The notes under the pieces were generated by a model. The model saw only the letters and a list, made by a program, of their open reading frames with translations. It did no database searches and was not told the DNA's origin. A program made the translations under genes and the position numbers. A stretch of DNA of 64,000 nucleotides. It comes from Bradyrhizobium sp. JYMT SZCCT0428 (GTDB taxonomy: Bacteria; Pseudomonadota; Alphaproteobacteria; Rhizobiales; Xanthobacteraceae). The stretch covers positions 62,001 through 126,000 of the forward strand of contig NZ_JAFCLS010000003.1 in NCBI RefSeq assembly GCF_018131075.1, read 5' to 3'. Positions within the stretch are counted from its first letter, which is position 1; each line of letters begins with the position of its first letter. This document shows positions 28,912 through 40,738 of the stretch, in pieces.

Positions 28912-29034
28912 CGTCGTCCCGGCCTTGAGCCGGGACCCATACGCCGCGGCCGTTGTTGTTTGCAATAAGTCTCTGCCACCATTGTCTCACCGAGAGGCCG
29001 CGGCGTATGGGTCCCTGCGTTCGCAGGGACGACG
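28912..29034. repeat. Palindromic repeat, family A
   Basis: Perfect 20-base arms GGGACCCATACGCCGCGGCC (28932-28951) and its complement (28996-29015), flanked by GTCGTCCC and GGGACGAC. It lies between the PLP-enzyme gene and hemW, downstream of hemW, where it could act as a transcript end. Confidence 0.85.
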
Positions 29035-29042
29035 GATAAAAT

Positions 29043-30224
29043 TTACGCCGCCAGATCGGCGACAACCGCATCGAGCACCGGGAAACCGGCCTGCGTCACC
29101 CGCAGCCGGCCGTCGGCATCGACGATGATCGCGCCTTCTTCGCGCAGCACGGCGATCCGGCCGGGATCGAGGGTGCGCCCCGACAGCGCGGCGTAGCGCT
29201 TGGGATCGATACCTTCCGCAAGCCGCAACCCCATCAGCAAAAATTCGTCGGCGCGCTCTTCGCTGTTGAGGACATCGTCGGTAATAAAACCGTGGCCGTT
29301 GGCCTCGACCCGCATCAGCCAGGCTTCGGGACGTTTCTCGGTCGCGATCGCGTGTCTTTCGCCATCGATGTCGAGGCGGCCATGGGCGCCCGGACCGATG
29401 CCTGCATACTCCTCGCCGCGCCAATAGACGAGATTATGTTTGCACTCCGCGCCCGGGCGAGCGTGGTTGGAAATCTCGTAGGAAGGAAGACCCTGCGCGG
29501 CGCAAACATCCTGCGTCACGTCATACAGCGCGCGGGCGACGGCCTCATCCGGCGTCTTCAACTTGCCCGCGGCGTGCAATCCGAAGAACGGCGTGCCTTC
29601 CTCGATCGTGAGCTGATAGAGCGACAGATGTTCGGCGGCTTCCGAAATCGCAAGCTTCAATTCATCGGCCCACATCTGCGGCGTCTGGTCGGGGCGGGCG
29701 TAGATCAGGTCGAACGAATAACGGTCGAAGGATTGCCGCGCGATCGCCACCGCATCCAGCGCCTCGCGCGCGCTGTGCAGGCGGCCCAATGCTTTCAATG
29801 AAGCATCATCCAGCGCCTGCACGCCGAGCGACACCCGGTTGACGCCGGCCGCGCGATAGCCGCGAAACCGCGTCGCCTCGACGCTGGTCGGGTTGGCTTC
29901 CAGCGTCACTTCGACATCACCAGCGACGCGCCAGTGTTTACCGATTGCATCCAGGATGGCGCCGACGGTCTGCGGCTGCATCAATGATGGCGTACCGCCG
30001 CCGAGAAAGATCGAGGTGACTTCCCGCCCCGGCGCGCGCTCGGCGGAAGTTTCAATCTCGCGCGCAAAGGCACTGACGAACCGCGCCTCGTCGATCGGCG
30101 CATGCCGGACATGGCTGTTGAAATCGCAATACGGGCATTTCGACAGGCAGAATGGCCAGTGCACATAAACGCCGAAAGCCGCTTTGCCGGTCTTGAGGAT
30201 CTCGGGGCGCTCGAAGCTAGCCAA
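29043..30224 (-). CDS. hemW: Radical SAM heme chaperone HemW
   Basis: A coproporphyrinogen-III-oxidase-like radical SAM protein that binds heme rather than oxidising coproporphyrinogen. The 393-residue protein has the cluster motif CLSKCPYC (C-x3-C-x2-C), the SAM-binding GGGTPSL, and the HNLVYW motif that marks HemW. I chose the TTG at 30224, which lies just before the rdgB stop codon and puts the [10 protein letters not shown] strand near the N-terminus; the frame is open further into rdgB. It ends in a conserved HemN C-terminal domain. Confidence 0.9.
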   Translation of the reverse strand: MASFERPEILKTGKAAFGVYVHWPFCLSKCPYCDFNSHVRHAPIDEARFVSAFAREIETSAERAPGREVTSIFLGGGTPSLMQPQTVGAILDAIGKHWRVAGDVEVTLEANPTSVEATRFRGYRAAGVNRVSLGVQALDDASLKALGRLHSAREALDAVAIARQSFDRYSFDLIYARPDQTPQMWADELKLAISEAAEHLSLYQLTIEEGTPFFGLHAAGKLKTPDEAVARALYDVTQDVCAAQGLPSYEISNHARPGAECKHNLVYWRGEEYAGIGPGAHGRLDIDGERHAIATEKRPEAWLMRVEANGHGFITDDVLNSEERADEFLLMGLRLAEGIDPKRYAALSGRTLDPGRIAVLREEGAIIVDADGRLRVTQAGFPVLDAVVADLAA

Positions 30225-30846
30225 GGCAGATCTCCGCCAGTTTGACGAAGGCGCGGGCGCGATGTGACAGGCCGAGCCCCAGCGGCGGCAGGCCGTGCTT
30301 CTCGATGCTGGCCATCTCGCCGAAGGTGCGGCCGTGTCCATCGGGCAGGAACGACGGATCGTAACCGAAACCCTCGGTGCCGCGCGGCGGCCACACCAAG
30401 GTTCCATCGACCCGCGCCTCGACCTCCTCAACGTGGCCGTCGGGCCAGGCGACGCACAATGCAGATACGAAATGCGCCTTGCGCTTGTCAGGTGTTTTGG
30501 CGCCGCGCTCCTGCAACAGGCGTTCGACCCGCGTCATCGCCGCCAGAAAATCCGCAGGTTTGCCGGCCCAGCGCGCCGAATAGATTCCGGGCGCGCCGTC
30601 CAGCGCATCGACCACGAGGCCGGAATCATCGGCGAAGGCCGGAAGCTGCGCGGCTTTCGCAGCCGCGATCGCCTTGATCGCCGCATTGGCCCGAAACGTC
30701 TCGCCGGTCTCCTCGGGCTCATCGAGGCCGAGTTCGCCCGCGGAGATCGCCTCGACGCCATGCGGCGCCAGCAACTCGCGCATCTCGGCAAGCTTGCCGG
30801 GATTGTGGGTCGCGATCACCAGGCGGCCTGTGATTCGACGGTGCAT
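30217..30846 (-). CDS. rdgB: RdgB/HAM1 family non-canonical purine NTP pyrophosphatase
   Basis: Hydrolyses dITP, ITP and XTP to keep deaminated purines out of nucleic acids. The 209-residue protein has [39 protein letters not shown] and [12 protein letters not shown], the three family signatures. I use the ATG at 30846 over the TTG two codons earlier. It is 11 bases after rph and overlaps hemW by eight bases. Confidence 0.96.
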   Translation of the reverse strand: MHRRITGRLVIATHNPGKLAEMRELLAPHGVEAISAGELGLDEPEETGETFRANAAIKAIAAAKAAQLPAFADDSGLVVDALDGAPGIYSARWAGKPADFLAAMTRVERLLQERGAKTPDKRKAHFVSALCVAWPDGHVEEVEARVDGTLVWPPRGTEGFGYDPSFLPDGHGRTFGEMASIEKHGLPPLGLGLSHRARAFVKLAEICLG

Positions 30847-30857
30847 GATCAATCAGA

Positions 30858-31571
30858 CTACGCGACGGCCATCTTTTGCAAGTCCACCAGACGCGCGACG
30901 CCCTTGCGCGCCAGCGCCATCAGCGCCAGGAACTCGTCCTGCGAGAATGGCGTCTTCTCCGCGGTGCCCTGCACCTCGATGATGCGGCCGTCGCCGGTCA
31001 TGACGAAATTGGCGTCGGTATCGGCCTCGGAATCCTCGGCATAGTCGAGGTCGAGCACCGGCGTGCCCTGATAGATGCCGCAGGAGATCGCCGCGACATT
31101 GTCGCGGAGCACATTGGCTTTCAGCATGTTGCGGTTCTTCATCCACGAGATGCAGTCGGCCAGCGCCACCCAGGCGCCTGTTATCGAGGCGGTGCGGGTG
31201 CCGCCATCGGCCTGGATCACGTCGCAATCGACCGTGATCTGGCGCTCGCCGAGCGCTTCAAGGTCGACCGCCGCACGCAAGGAGCGCCCGATCAGGCGCT
31301 GGATTTCGACGGTGCGGCCGCCCTGCTTGCCGGTGGCGGCCTCGCGGCGGGTGCGTTCCAGGGTGGCGCGGGGCAGCATGCCGTATTCGGCGGTGACCCA
31401 GCCGCGGCCCTGACCCTTGAGCCAGGGCGGCAGGCGTTCTTCCAGCGTGGCCGTGACCAGCACATGGGTATCGCCGAACTTCACCATGCAGGAACCTTCG
31501 GCGTATTTGACGACGCCGCGTTCCAGCGACACGGGGCGCAGCTCATCGGGCGCACGGCGGCTTGGCCGCAT
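30858..31571 (-). CDS. rph: Ribonuclease PH
   Basis: Phosphorolytic 3'-5' exoribonuclease that trims tRNA 3' ends. The 237-residue protein has the family's [34 protein letters not shown] start, the phosphate-binding [16 protein letters not shown] and the catalytic-face [18 protein letters not shown]. It is divergent from hrcA, an arrangement common in alphaproteobacteria, and leads rph-rdgB-hemW. Confidence 0.97.
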   Translation of the reverse strand: MRPSRRAPDELRPVSLERGVVKYAEGSCMVKFGDTHVLVTATLEERLPPWLKGQGRGWVTAEYGMLPRATLERTRREAATGKQGGRTVEIQRLIGRSLRAAVDLEALGERQITVDCDVIQADGGTRTASITGAWVALADCISWMKNRNMLKANVLRDNVAAISCGIYQGTPVLDLDYAEDSEADTDANFVMTGDGRIIEVQGTAEKTPFSQDEFLALMALARKGVARLVDLQKMAVA

Positions 31572-31702
31572 GGGGAATCCTCCGGAAAATCAAGCAAAAG
31601 CGGTTCGCGGTGCTTGTAGGAGGGGGAGCGGGCAGCGGCAAGGGCCTTTGCCACCTCTTTGAGGGCTAGGGCTTCGGGTCGAAGCCCTAGATTCTTGTTC
31701 TG

Positions 31703-31752
31703 ACGCGTTTTCTTCACGCGAACCGGCACCCACTTCGCTCGAAAACGCTTTG
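31703..31752. repeat. Dispersed repeat, family F
   Basis: Inverted relative of the element at 25262: GACGCGTTTTCTTCACGCGAACCGG followed by CACTTCGCTCGAAAACGC. It lies in the divergent rph/hrcA space and displaces their promoters to either side. Confidence 0.7.
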
Positions 31753-31814
31753 AATGCGTGCTTGTCACCGGCCCTCCGGATAGACAGATTAGGGGCAGCT
31801 GTGAGGGAGTAATT

Positions 31815-32903
31815 GTGGCCCACCACGATCCGATTGGCCTGATCGCACCGAATGCCGGGCTGGCCCAGCTCAATGAGCGTTCGCGCGACATTTTTCGTCA
31901 AATCGTCGAGAGTTACCTCGCAACCGGCGAACCGGTGGGCTCGCGCAACATCTCGCGCCTGATCGCGATGCCGCTGTCGCCGGCCTCGGTGCGCAACGTA
32001 ATGTCGGACCTCGAACAGCTCGGCCTGATCTACGCGCCGCATACCTCGGCCGGCCGCCTGCCCACGGAACTCGGCCTGCGTTTCTTCGTCGACGCCCTGA
32101 TGCAGGTCGGCGACCTCACCGAAGACGAACGGCAGTCGATCCAGACCCAGCTTGCCTCCGTCGGCCGCGCGCAATCGGTCGAGGCGGCGCTCGGCGAAGC
32201 CCTGACGCGGCTGTCGGGCCTGACCCGCGCCGCTGCGGTGGTGCTGACCGCCAAATCCAATTCGCGGCTGAAGCACATCGAATTCGTGCGGCTGGAACCG
32301 GAACGCGCGCTGGTGGTGCTGGTCAGCGAAGACGGCCAGGTCGAAAACCGCGTGCTGACCCTGCCGCCCGGCGTTCCCTCATCGGCGCTGACGGAAGCCA
32401 GCAATTTCCTCAATTCCCGCATTCGCGGCCGGACCCTTGCCGAATCGCGCCTCGAACTCGAAACTGCGTTGACGCAAAGCCGCGCCGAACTCGATCAGCT
32501 GACGCAGAAGATCATCGCGGCCGGCATTGCGAGCTGGTCCGGCGGCGAAAGCGAGGACCGCCAGCTGATCGTGCGCGGTCACGCCAATCTGCTGGAGGAT
32601 CTGCATGCGCTGGAAGATCTCGAGCGCGTGAAGTCGCTGTTTGACGATCTCGAGACCAAGCGCGGCGTCATCGATCTGCTCGGTCGCGCCGAGCGTGCCG
32701 AGGGCGTGCGGATCTTCATCGGATCGGAGAACAAGCTGTTCTCGCTGTCCGGTTCCTCCACCATCATCGCGCCCTATAGCGACGCCGCCGGCCGCATCGT
32801 CGGGGTGCTCGGCGTGATCGGGCCGACGCGGCTCAACTATGCAAGGGTGATTCCGACGGTGGACTATGCCGCGCGCATCGTCAGCCGGATGCTCGGTGGT
32901 TGA
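31815..32903 (+). CDS. hrcA: Heat-inducible transcription repressor HrcA
   Basis: Repressor of chaperone operons through the CIRCE element. The 362-residue protein has the winged-helix N-terminus ([29 protein letters not shown]) and the conserved end [54 protein letters not shown] chose the GTG at 31815, which has GAGGGAG five bases upstream, over the longer frame from 31758. I found no CIRCE sequence upstream of grpE or dnaK in this window, so its targets here are elsewhere, as in other rhizobia where it controls groESL. Confidence 0.96.
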   Translation: MAHHDPIGLIAPNAGLAQLNERSRDIFRQIVESYLATGEPVGSRNISRLIAMPLSPASVRNVMSDLEQLGLIYAPHTSAGRLPTELGLRFFVDALMQVGDLTEDERQSIQTQLASVGRAQSVEAALGEALTRLSGLTRAAAVVLTAKSNSRLKHIEFVRLEPERALVVLVSEDGQVENRVLTLPPGVPSSALTEASNFLNSRIRGRTLAESRLELETALTQSRAELDQLTQKIIAAGIASWSGGESEDRQLIVRGHANLLEDLHALEDLERVKSLFDDLETKRGVIDLLGRAERAEGVRIFIGSENKLFSLSGSSTIIAPYSDAAGRIVGVLGVIGPTRLNYARVIPTVDYAARIVSRMLGG

Positions 32904-33097
32904 TCCGGCCCGAAAAAAGCTTCGCTTTGTTGTTTTGACTGCCCTTCCTGGCGCGAACCGGGGTCCACCCCGGATCGGGTCCGGTGCAGGCATCGCTCGA
33001 AAACGCCATGGAACGCTTGATTTTCGCCCGCTAAAGCACGATATCCCGGGCAGCAAATCCCCATTTAACCGAACGGTTCTTTTGAGAAGGCAGACTT

Positions 33098-33694
33098 ATG
33101 ACCGATCCCAACCGGCCGAATGATGACGCGGCGGCGCCGAGCGAGCCCGTGGTCTCAAAGCCCTACATCATGCCCGACGATCCCGAGGAGGGATCGGTCG
33201 AGGCGTTGACGAAGGAAGCGGCTGAAGCGCGCGACAAGATGCTGCGCACGCTGGCGGAGATGGAAAATCTGCGCAAGCGCACCGCCAAGGAAGTTGCCGA
33301 TGCGCGGGCTTACGGCATCACCGGCTTCGCGCGCGACATCCTCGACATCGCCGACAATCTGCAACGCGCGCTGGATGCGGTTCCCGCTGAAATGAAAGCC
33401 TCGGCCGATCCGGCGCTGAAGGCGTTCATCGAAGGCGTCGAGCTGACCGAGCGGTCGCTGCTCAACACGCTGGAGAAAAACGGCGTCAAGAAATTCGATC
33501 CGTCGGGCGAGAAGTTCAATCCGAACTTCCAGCAGGCGATGTACGAAGTCCCTGACGCGTCGGTGCCGGCGGGCACCGTGGTGCAGGTGGTGCAGGCCGG
33601 CTTCATGATCGGCGAGCGCGTGCTGCGTCCGGCGCTGGTCGGGGTATCCAAGGGCGGCGCCAAGGCGGCGCCTGCCGCCGACATCACGACCTGA
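33098..33694 (+). CDS. grpE: Nucleotide exchange factor GrpE
   Basis: Exchanges ADP for ATP on DnaK. The 198-residue protein has an acidic disordered N-terminus, a long helix ([31 protein letters not shown]) and the beta-domain signature with [26 protein letters not shown] precedes the ATG. It follows hrcA by 194 bases and is 3.8 kb from dnaK, in the same direction. Confidence 0.96.
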   Translation: MTDPNRPNDDAAAPSEPVVSKPYIMPDDPEEGSVEALTKEAAEARDKMLRTLAEMENLRKRTAKEVADARAYGITGFARDILDIADNLQRALDAVPAEMKASADPALKAFIEGVELTERSLLNTLEKNGVKKFDPSGEKFNPNFQQAMYEVPDASVPAGTVVQVVQAGFMIGERVLRPALVGVSKGGAKAAPAADITT

Positions 33695-33714
33695 GGCGAA
33701 AGAGCCGATCCGAC

Positions 33715-34143
33715 TTACGCATCCATCGGCTTCTCATTCGCCTTCGGCCAGTAGGTGCCAAAACTCCAGAGATTGCCTTCCGGACCCCGGCAGGCGAAAT
33801 CGCGGCTGCCGTAGTCGGTGTTGTGCAGTTCCATTTCGATTTTGGCGCCTGATGCCTTCACCCTGGCGCACAGCGCGTCGGGATCCTCGACGGCGACATA
33901 AAGCACATCGGTGCGGCGGCCGCTGATATCGCCAACCAGTCTGCCGTATTCATCGTCGCGAGCCTGACCAAGCATCAGCAGCGAAGCGCCGCAGGCAAGT
34001 TGCGCGTGCTGCACCACGCCATCGCTGCGGTAGACGACATGCTCGGTGAAACCAAGCACGTCCTTCAACCAGCGGATCATCGCCTCGGCATCCCTGCAGC
34101 GCATCGTCGGATAGATGCGCTGCGCGTCATTGCTATTGGTCAT
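33715..34143 (-). CDS. VOC (glyoxalase/bleomycin-resistance fold) family protein
   Basis: A 142-residue single VOC domain with paired beta-alpha-beta-beta-beta units (YPTMRCRDAEAMIRWLKDVLGFTEHVVYRSDG and RTDVLYVAVEDPDALCARVKASGAKIEMEL), ending GPEGNLWSFGTYWP. This subgroup includes PhnB-like and antibiotic-binding proteins; the ligand is unknown. It is the last gene after the AraC regulator on the same strand. Confidence 0.85.
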   Translation of the reverse strand: MTNSNDAQRIYPTMRCRDAEAMIRWLKDVLGFTEHVVYRSDGVVQHAQLACGASLLMLGQARDDEYGRLVGDISGRRTDVLYVAVEDPDALCARVKASGAKIEMELHNTDYGSRDFACRGPEGNLWSFGTYWPKANEKPMDA

Positions 34144-34208
34144 GGCACACTCCTTCGTTCGACTTCCGCTAATATGCGGACCCGACGCGGTGGCGGCTTG
34201 AAGATTTG

Positions 34209-35063
34209 TTACCAGCCCGAAAGCGCTTCGTTCGGGCGCGTCAGCCGGCTGTCAATCAGCGCCAGCCGCCGCGCCCAGGCCGTCGGCGTCTCGCCCGCCA
34301 GTTCGCCGAATTCGCGGACCAGATGGGCCTGGTCGGCAAAGCCGCTCTCGGCGGCAATCCCGGCCCAACCCGGAGCCGTGCCGCTGCGTGCCAGCCGGCA
34401 GGCCCGATCAAAGCGCATCATGCGCGCGATCGATTTGGGCGCGAGGCCAAGCTCGGATCGAAAACGCTCGACCAGATGTTTGCGGCTCCAGCCGATCTCG
34501 CCGGCCAGCGCCGCGATCCGCGCGTTGCCTGCGGTCAGCGCCAGCCGGCGCCAGGCGAAGGCGATCTCCGGCGATGGCAGATGATTGGCGCGGCCGGCGA
34601 TGAAGTCCTCGAGCAGGTCGAAGCGGTGTTGCCAGCAGGTTGTCGCGCCCATTCTCTCGCGCAATTGCCGGCCGTCGCGGCCGAGCACGTCTGACATATC
34701 GACCATGCGCGCGGCGAGGTCGACCACCCCCCCGCCAAACAAGCGGTAGGCGCCGAGCGGCGTGAAATCCACCTGCACGCATTCGGCGCCGCCATCGGAC
34801 TCGATATGAACAGGCCCGGCATAGAGGCCCGCGGCGAAGCTTGGCTGGCGGTCGGCCGCATAAGGCTCCCGGCCCAGCGCGATCAGGAACGGGCTGCCGA
34901 GGCTGATGATCAGCGGCACAATCAGGTGCGCGGCTTCACGCTGCGAAAACCGGCCAGGGGCGGTCTCGCGATAGCCCGTCATTCCCGTGATCAGGCCCGC
35001 CGTGCGCTGTGAGGGTGCACGGCGGATCAGCTCGAACGCGAGCGGCGCGGCTAAATCCGGCAT
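34209..35063 (-). CDS. AraC family transcriptional regulator
   Basis: A 284-residue protein with an effector-binding N-terminus and a C-terminal double helix-turn-helix (IAALAGEIGWSRKHLVERFRSELGLAPKSIARMMRFDRA...WAGIAAESGFADQAHLVREFGELAGETPTAWARR). It lies upstream of the VOC gene (65-base gap) and downstream of the nicotinamidase gene (25 bases) on the same strand, so it may control either. The inducer is unknown. Confidence 0.88.
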   Translation of the reverse strand: MPDLAAPLAFELIRRAPSQRTAGLITGMTGYRETAPGRFSQREAAHLIVPLIISLGSPFLIALGREPYAADRQPSFAAGLYAGPVHIESDGGAECVQVDFTPLGAYRLFGGGVVDLAARMVDMSDVLGRDGRQLRERMGATTCWQHRFDLLEDFIAGRANHLPSPEIAFAWRRLALTAGNARIAALAGEIGWSRKHLVERFRSELGLAPKSIARMMRFDRACRLARSGTAPGWAGIAAESGFADQAHLVREFGELAGETPTAWARRLALIDSRLTRPNEALSGW

Positions 35064-35088
35064 TGCTGCTCTCTCGTGAGAGAACTTT

Positions 35089-35814
35089 TTAAGCTGCGAT
35101 ATCGCTCGACTGGATGCGCTTGACGCCGGCTGCGCTCATATCGGCCCAGGCTTTCGCGAGCGAGCCCTGGGTATCGATGCCGCGGCAGGCGTCTTCGACG
35201 ACATAGGTTTCAAAGCCGGCCTTGCGGGCGTCGAGCGCGCTCCATGCCACGCAGAAGTCAGTAGCGAGACCGGCGAGGAACACGCGTTCCACCTTGCGCG
35301 CCTTCAAATAGGCGGCAAGCCCCGTCGTGGTGTTGCCATCGGCTTCGGTGAAGGCCGAATAGCTGTCGACGTCCTTGTTGGAGCCCTTGCGGATGACAAG
35401 TCCGGCATGGGCGATCGAGAGGTCCTTTGACAGCGCAGCGCCCTCGGTGCCCTGCACGCAGTGATCGGGCCACAGCACCTGCTTGCCGTAGGGCAGGTCG
35501 ATCGTCTCGAACGGCTTCTTGCCCGAATGCGTCGTGGCGAACGAGACATGGCCAGACGTGTGCCAGTCCTGCGTCAGCACCACGTTGGCAAAGCTCTTGG
35601 CGATGCGGTTGATGACGGGAACGACCTGGTCGCCATCTTTCACCGCAAGGCTGCCGCCCGGCAGGAAACAATTCTGAACGTCGATCACCAGCAACGCCGA
35701 TGCATTGTCGGGTTTGATCGACGCGGCCAAAGCTGCCTTCGAAAGAATGGTCGCCATTGCCGCCGTGCCGAGAATCGTGCCGAAGCCCGTGAGAATTTGC
35801 CTGCGCTCGAACAT
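35089..35814 (-). CDS. Exported nicotinamidase/isochorismatase-family hydrolase
   Basis: A 241-residue cysteine hydrolase of the isochorismatase superfamily that matches nicotinamidase (nicotinamide to nicotinate). The catalytic triad is visible: Asp in LLVIDVQNCFLPGGSL, a Lys in VIRKGSNKDVDSYSAF, and Cys in GLATDFCVAWSALDAR; the metal-binding D-x-H in TQDWHTSGHVSF is also present. Unusually, it has an N-terminal leader MFERRQILTGFGTILGTAAMATILSKAALA with twin arginines, so it is probably exported; most PncA proteins are cytoplasmic. I use the ATG at 35814 with AGGGAGA before it. Confidence 0.85.
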   Translation of the reverse strand: MFERRQILTGFGTILGTAAMATILSKAALAASIKPDNASALLVIDVQNCFLPGGSLAVKDGDQVVPVINRIAKSFANVVLTQDWHTSGHVSFATTHSGKKPFETIDLPYGKQVLWPDHCVQGTEGAALSKDLSIAHAGLVIRKGSNKDVDSYSAFTEADGNTTTGLAAYLKARKVERVFLAGLATDFCVAWSALDARKAGFETYVVEDACRGIDTQGSLAKAWADMSAAGVKRIQSSDIAA

Positions 35815-35847
35815 GGTGCATCTCCCTGTCAAAGAGGTCAACTTCTA

Positions 35848-35898
35848 TAGCGTTTTCGAGCGAAGTGGGGACCGGTTCGCGTGAAGAAAACGCGTCAA
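35848..35898. repeat. Dispersed repeat, family F
   Basis: TAGCGTTTTCGAGCGAAGTG followed by GGACCGGTTCGCGTGAAGAAAACGC; the third clear copy of the family in the window. It lies upstream of the nicotinamidase gene. Confidence 0.7.
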
Positions 35899-35992
35899 GA
35901 AAAGAGCTTCAGCAAATCAGGTCGCAGGCACAGCGTAAAGCAGCTTTAGGCGGCGGCCTGCGGCTGAAACTTCGGCACCGAACGGGTCGTGT

Positions 35993-36928
35993 TTAGCGCG
36001 GGCGAATTCCGTCTCGCACGGCGCGGAAACGCGTGAACGCGGTGGTCCAGCCGTCGCGCGGCGAACTGCCGATGATGCGCAGCGAATTCTGGCCGCCGAA
36101 CCGCAGCCATTGCACGATCGTCACCGGCGTATTGTCCTTGCCGCTGGTGGCTTCGATGCGGGTTTCGTATCCAGGCTGGCCGTCGATGCGGACCGCCTCC
36201 GACATCGTGATCCGCCCGTCGCGTACGCCGGGGATCGTCGTCGCCATCTGCTGGGCAAAACGTCCGCGGTCGTCGGGCTGCGCCGGCGCGGATCCGACCA
36301 CGCCGACGATCATGAAGGGCGCGGTTTCAAAACCGCTTTTTTCGTCGCCATCGGCAATGATCAGGGCTGCGCCCGGCGCCAGCGTGCGGATCGTCTTGAA
36401 ATTGCTGAGCTCGGCCATCCTGAACGGCATCAGGCCGAGCTGCTCATCGACCGGAACTTCGTTTCGGATCACGGCGGAAGCGAACATCTGCCGTATGGCG
36501 TCGTCGGTGTAGATCCGGGAGGCATTCTCCGGCACCTGCACGGCGACGTAGCCGGAGAAGGTCGGACCCGGCACGATCATCGAGTAGCGCCGGACATTGG
36601 TGGCGCCGTCCTTGGCATTCTCTGCGGTGTAATAGGCGAGCCCCGCCGCCGTCTCGATGCTCTCCGGCTTGATGCCGCCAGTGCCGCCGGGATTTGCCTT
36701 GAATGCATTGGCGACCTCGCCATAGGCCTCGGCGGGCAGGTCCGCCACCAGTACCTTGACGCCCTGATCCTCGGTCTCGAAGCCGACGAATGATCTGGCT
36801 TTGACCAGGCCGACCAGCGGTGTCATGCCGACCCGCGCGCCCGGCGGAAAGACCGGGTCGGCGGCGAACGCGGCGCAGGTCGCGGCGATGGTAAGGGCAA
36901 CCGCAGCGAGGTATCGAACAGGCTTCAT
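35993..36928 (-). CDS. Exported protein of unknown function (311 aa)
   Basis: A 311-residue protein with a clear signal peptide (MKPVRYLAAVALTIAATCAAFA, cleaved before ADPVFPPG). The mature part is beta-rich and shows no enzymatic motif I recognise. I recall similar proteins in other Bradyrhizobium genomes near dnaK, but know no function. It is divergent from dnaK across a 535-base gap. Confidence 0.7.
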   Translation of the reverse strand: MKPVRYLAAVALTIAATCAAFAADPVFPPGARVGMTPLVGLVKARSFVGFETEDQGVKVLVADLPAEAYGEVANAFKANPGGTGGIKPESIETAAGLAYYTAENAKDGATNVRRYSMIVPGPTFSGYVAVQVPENASRIYTDDAIRQMFASAVIRNEVPVDEQLGLMPFRMAELSNFKTIRTLAPGAALIIADGDEKSGFETAPFMIVGVVGSAPAQPDDRGRFAQQMATTIPGVRDGRITMSEAVRIDGQPGYETRIEATSGKDNTPVTIVQWLRFGGQNSLRIIGSSPRDGWTTAFTRFRAVRDGIRPR

Positions 36929-37463
36929 GAAGGGTCTACCGGGTTTACATTGAGGCCGTTCAATGGTCGGCCAGCGCAGCCCTCAAGGGTTCGAGGGCTC
37001 GGTTCAGTCAGCCCGCTTTTAGCGGTTTTGATGTCCCTGCAACAGGGCAGGGCGGCGTCCGTTCCCTCATCACGTTCCGAAACACCGGAATTTTCGCGCG
37101 ATATGGGCAATTTTGGCGGGCCTGCCCGACAGTCGGTCAGGTCTGCGGAGCGGCCAAATACCGCGCTGGTGGCGATCTGCGTTGGCCGGGTTTTCCGGAC
37201 GTGGTGATGAGTGCGCGCTCACCTCCTTGCCGATTTGTTAACACGGCTAAGGGCCTGAACCTTGACCTGCCCTGAGCTGACACAATCTTTCAAACGTCAG
37301 CATTTTCAGGCCCTAAGGTTGCGTTCGGTCCTTGCGGGCAGGACCCCCCCTCCTATATGAGGCTCACCGTCGCAATATCGCGAGTAATTGATCGTTGGGG
37401 GTTCGGTTAGGTGCGCCGTCCAGGGCCCAGCCAACCTGCCGCAAAAAGAAGGATATGAGGACC
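36929..37463. other. Upstream region of dnaK
   Basis: The 535 bases between the exported-protein gene and dnaK hold no convincing gene. They carry a 9-base inverted repeat with a 45-base loop (37251-37313) and the RpoH promoter at 37331-37361. Confidence 0.5.
37331..37361 (+). promoter_or_regulatory. RpoH (sigma-32) promoter of dnaK
   Basis: CTTG at 37331-37334, 17 bases, then CCTATATGAG at 37352-37361. This fits the alphaproteobacterial RpoH consensus CTTG-N17-CYTATNTNNG at every defined position. Transcription would start near 37368, about 96 bases before the dnaK start codon. Confidence 0.85.
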
Positions 37464-39365
<1,902 letters not shown>

Positions 39366-39379
39366 GCGGGCTTTCGATC

Positions 39380-39434
39380 ATGACCCTCACACCAAAGAGC
39401 GCCTGCTGCGTCTCGATGGGTGGGGGTCATTTTT
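39380..39434 (+). terminator. Terminator-like hairpin between dnaK and dnaJ
   Basis: ATGACCCTCA (39380-39389) pairs with TGGGGGTCAT (39421-39430), one G-T pair included, and the 3' arm runs into TTTTT. The loop of about 31 bases is long. It could be a partial terminator that lowers dnaJ relative to dnaK. Confidence 0.45.
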
Positions 39435-39507
39435 CGTTAAGCGCGAGGCGGCATCCTCAACAATGCACCCTTGCGGCATGAAGACGAAATTCGGACGGAT
39501 CTGACGG

Positions 39508-40647
39508 ATGTCCACCAAGCGCTGCTATTACGAAACCCTGGAAGTCGAACGGAGCGCGGACGACGGCAAGCTCAAGGCCGCGTTCCGCAAGCTTGCGATG
39601 AAATGGCATCCGGACAAGAATCCGGGCGATGCTTCCAGCGAAGTGAAGTTCAAGGAAATCAACGAAGCCTATGAGGTCCTCAAGGACGGCGACAAGCGCG
39701 CCGCCTACGACCGCTACGGCCACGCGGCGTTCGAGCAGGGCATGGGTGGCGGCGGGCCCGGATTCGGCGCCGGCTTCGCCTCGTCATTCTCGGATATTTT
39801 CGAGGATCTGTTCGGCATGGCCGGACAACGCGGGCGCGGTGGCGGCGGCCGCGAGCGCGGCGCCGACCTGCGCTACAATATGGAAATCACGCTGGAGGAA
39901 GCCTTCCTCGGCAAGACCGCCCAGATCGAGATTCCGGTTTCGGTCACCTGCGAATCCTGTTCCGGCACCGGTGCCAAGGCCGGCACCAAGCCGAAGACCT
40001 GTTCGCTGTGCGGCGGGCAGGGAAGGGTGCGGCAAGCCCAGGGCTTCTTCACGCTGGAACGAACCTGTCCGGGCTGTCAGGGCCGCGGCCAGATGATCGA
40101 AGACCCCTGTCCTTCCTGCGCGGGCTCGGGCCGGGTAACGCGCGACCGGACCCTGTCGGTCAACATTCCGCAAGGCGTCGAAGACGGCACCCGCATTCGG
40201 CTCGCCGGCGAGGGCGAGGCCGGCGTCCGCGGCGGACCGCCTGGCGATCTCTATATTTTCCTGTCGCTGGCGACCCACGAATTCTTCCAGCGCGACGGCG
40301 CCGACCTGCATTGTCGGGTCCCGATCTCGATGGTGGCGGCCGCGCTTGGCGGCGAGTTCGAGGTGCCGACCATCGACAAGGGCAAGACCAAGGTAAAGGT
40401 GCCGTCGGGAACACAGTCCGGCCGCCGATTCCGCATCGCATCAAAAGGCATGCCGGTGCTCCGTTCGCGCCAGACCGGCGACATGTATGTGCAGGTGATG
40501 GTCGAAACGCCGCAGAATCTGACCAAGAAGCAGCAGGAATTGCTGGCCGAGTTCGAAAAGCTGTCGTCGGGTGCGACCCAGCCGGAAGCGGCGGGTTTCT
40601 TTACTAAGGTCAAGGACTTCTTCGGTAGCCGCGCTGCCCCGCAGTGA
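39508..40647 (+). CDS. dnaJ: Chaperone protein DnaJ
   Basis: A 379-residue type I Hsp40. It has the J domain with the HPD motif ([11 protein letters not shown], about residue 34), a Gly/Phe-rich linker (residues 76-112), and four zinc-binding CxxCxGxG-type repeats ([32 protein letters not shown]), followed by the C-terminal substrate-binding domain. It stimulates DnaK ATPase. The order dnaK-dnaJ-pmtA is shared with other Bradyrhizobium. Confidence 0.98.
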   Translation: MSTKRCYYETLEVERSADDGKLKAAFRKLAMKWHPDKNPGDASSEVKFKEINEAYEVLKDGDKRAAYDRYGHAAFEQGMGGGGPGFGAGFASSFSDIFEDLFGMAGQRGRGGGGRERGADLRYNMEITLEEAFLGKTAQIEIPVSVTCESCSGTGAKAGTKPKTCSLCGGQGRVRQAQGFFTLERTCPGCQGRGQMIEDPCPSCAGSGRVTRDRTLSVNIPQGVEDGTRIRLAGEGEAGVRGGPPGDLYIFLSLATHEFFQRDGADLHCRVPISMVAAALGGEFEVPTIDKGKTKVKVPSGTQSGRRFRIASKGMPVLRSRQTGDMYVQVMVETPQNLTKKQQELLAEFEKLSSGATQPEAAGFFTKVKDFFGSRAAPQ

Positions 40648-40738
40648 GCCTTTTGCTTGACCATAAGAGCTGCGACCTATACTTCTTTATGACTGTTTTC
40701 TGACATAACCGCCGTTCGCGGTCCCGCCTGGTAGCGAC

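Noticed and set aside
33016..33067. Possible RpoH promoter upstream of grpE
   Set aside because: CTTG at 33016 is followed at 17 bases by CACGATATCC, which fails most -10 positions, and CCCCATTTA at 33059 has no CTTG at the right distance.
31572..33097. CIRCE element near hrcA or grpE
   Set aside because: I looked for TTAGCACTC-N9-GAGTGCTAA and found no match in these gaps.
36950..37207. 85-codon frame upstream of dnaK
   Set aside because: No ribosome binding site, no recognisable domain, and it lies in a promoter region.
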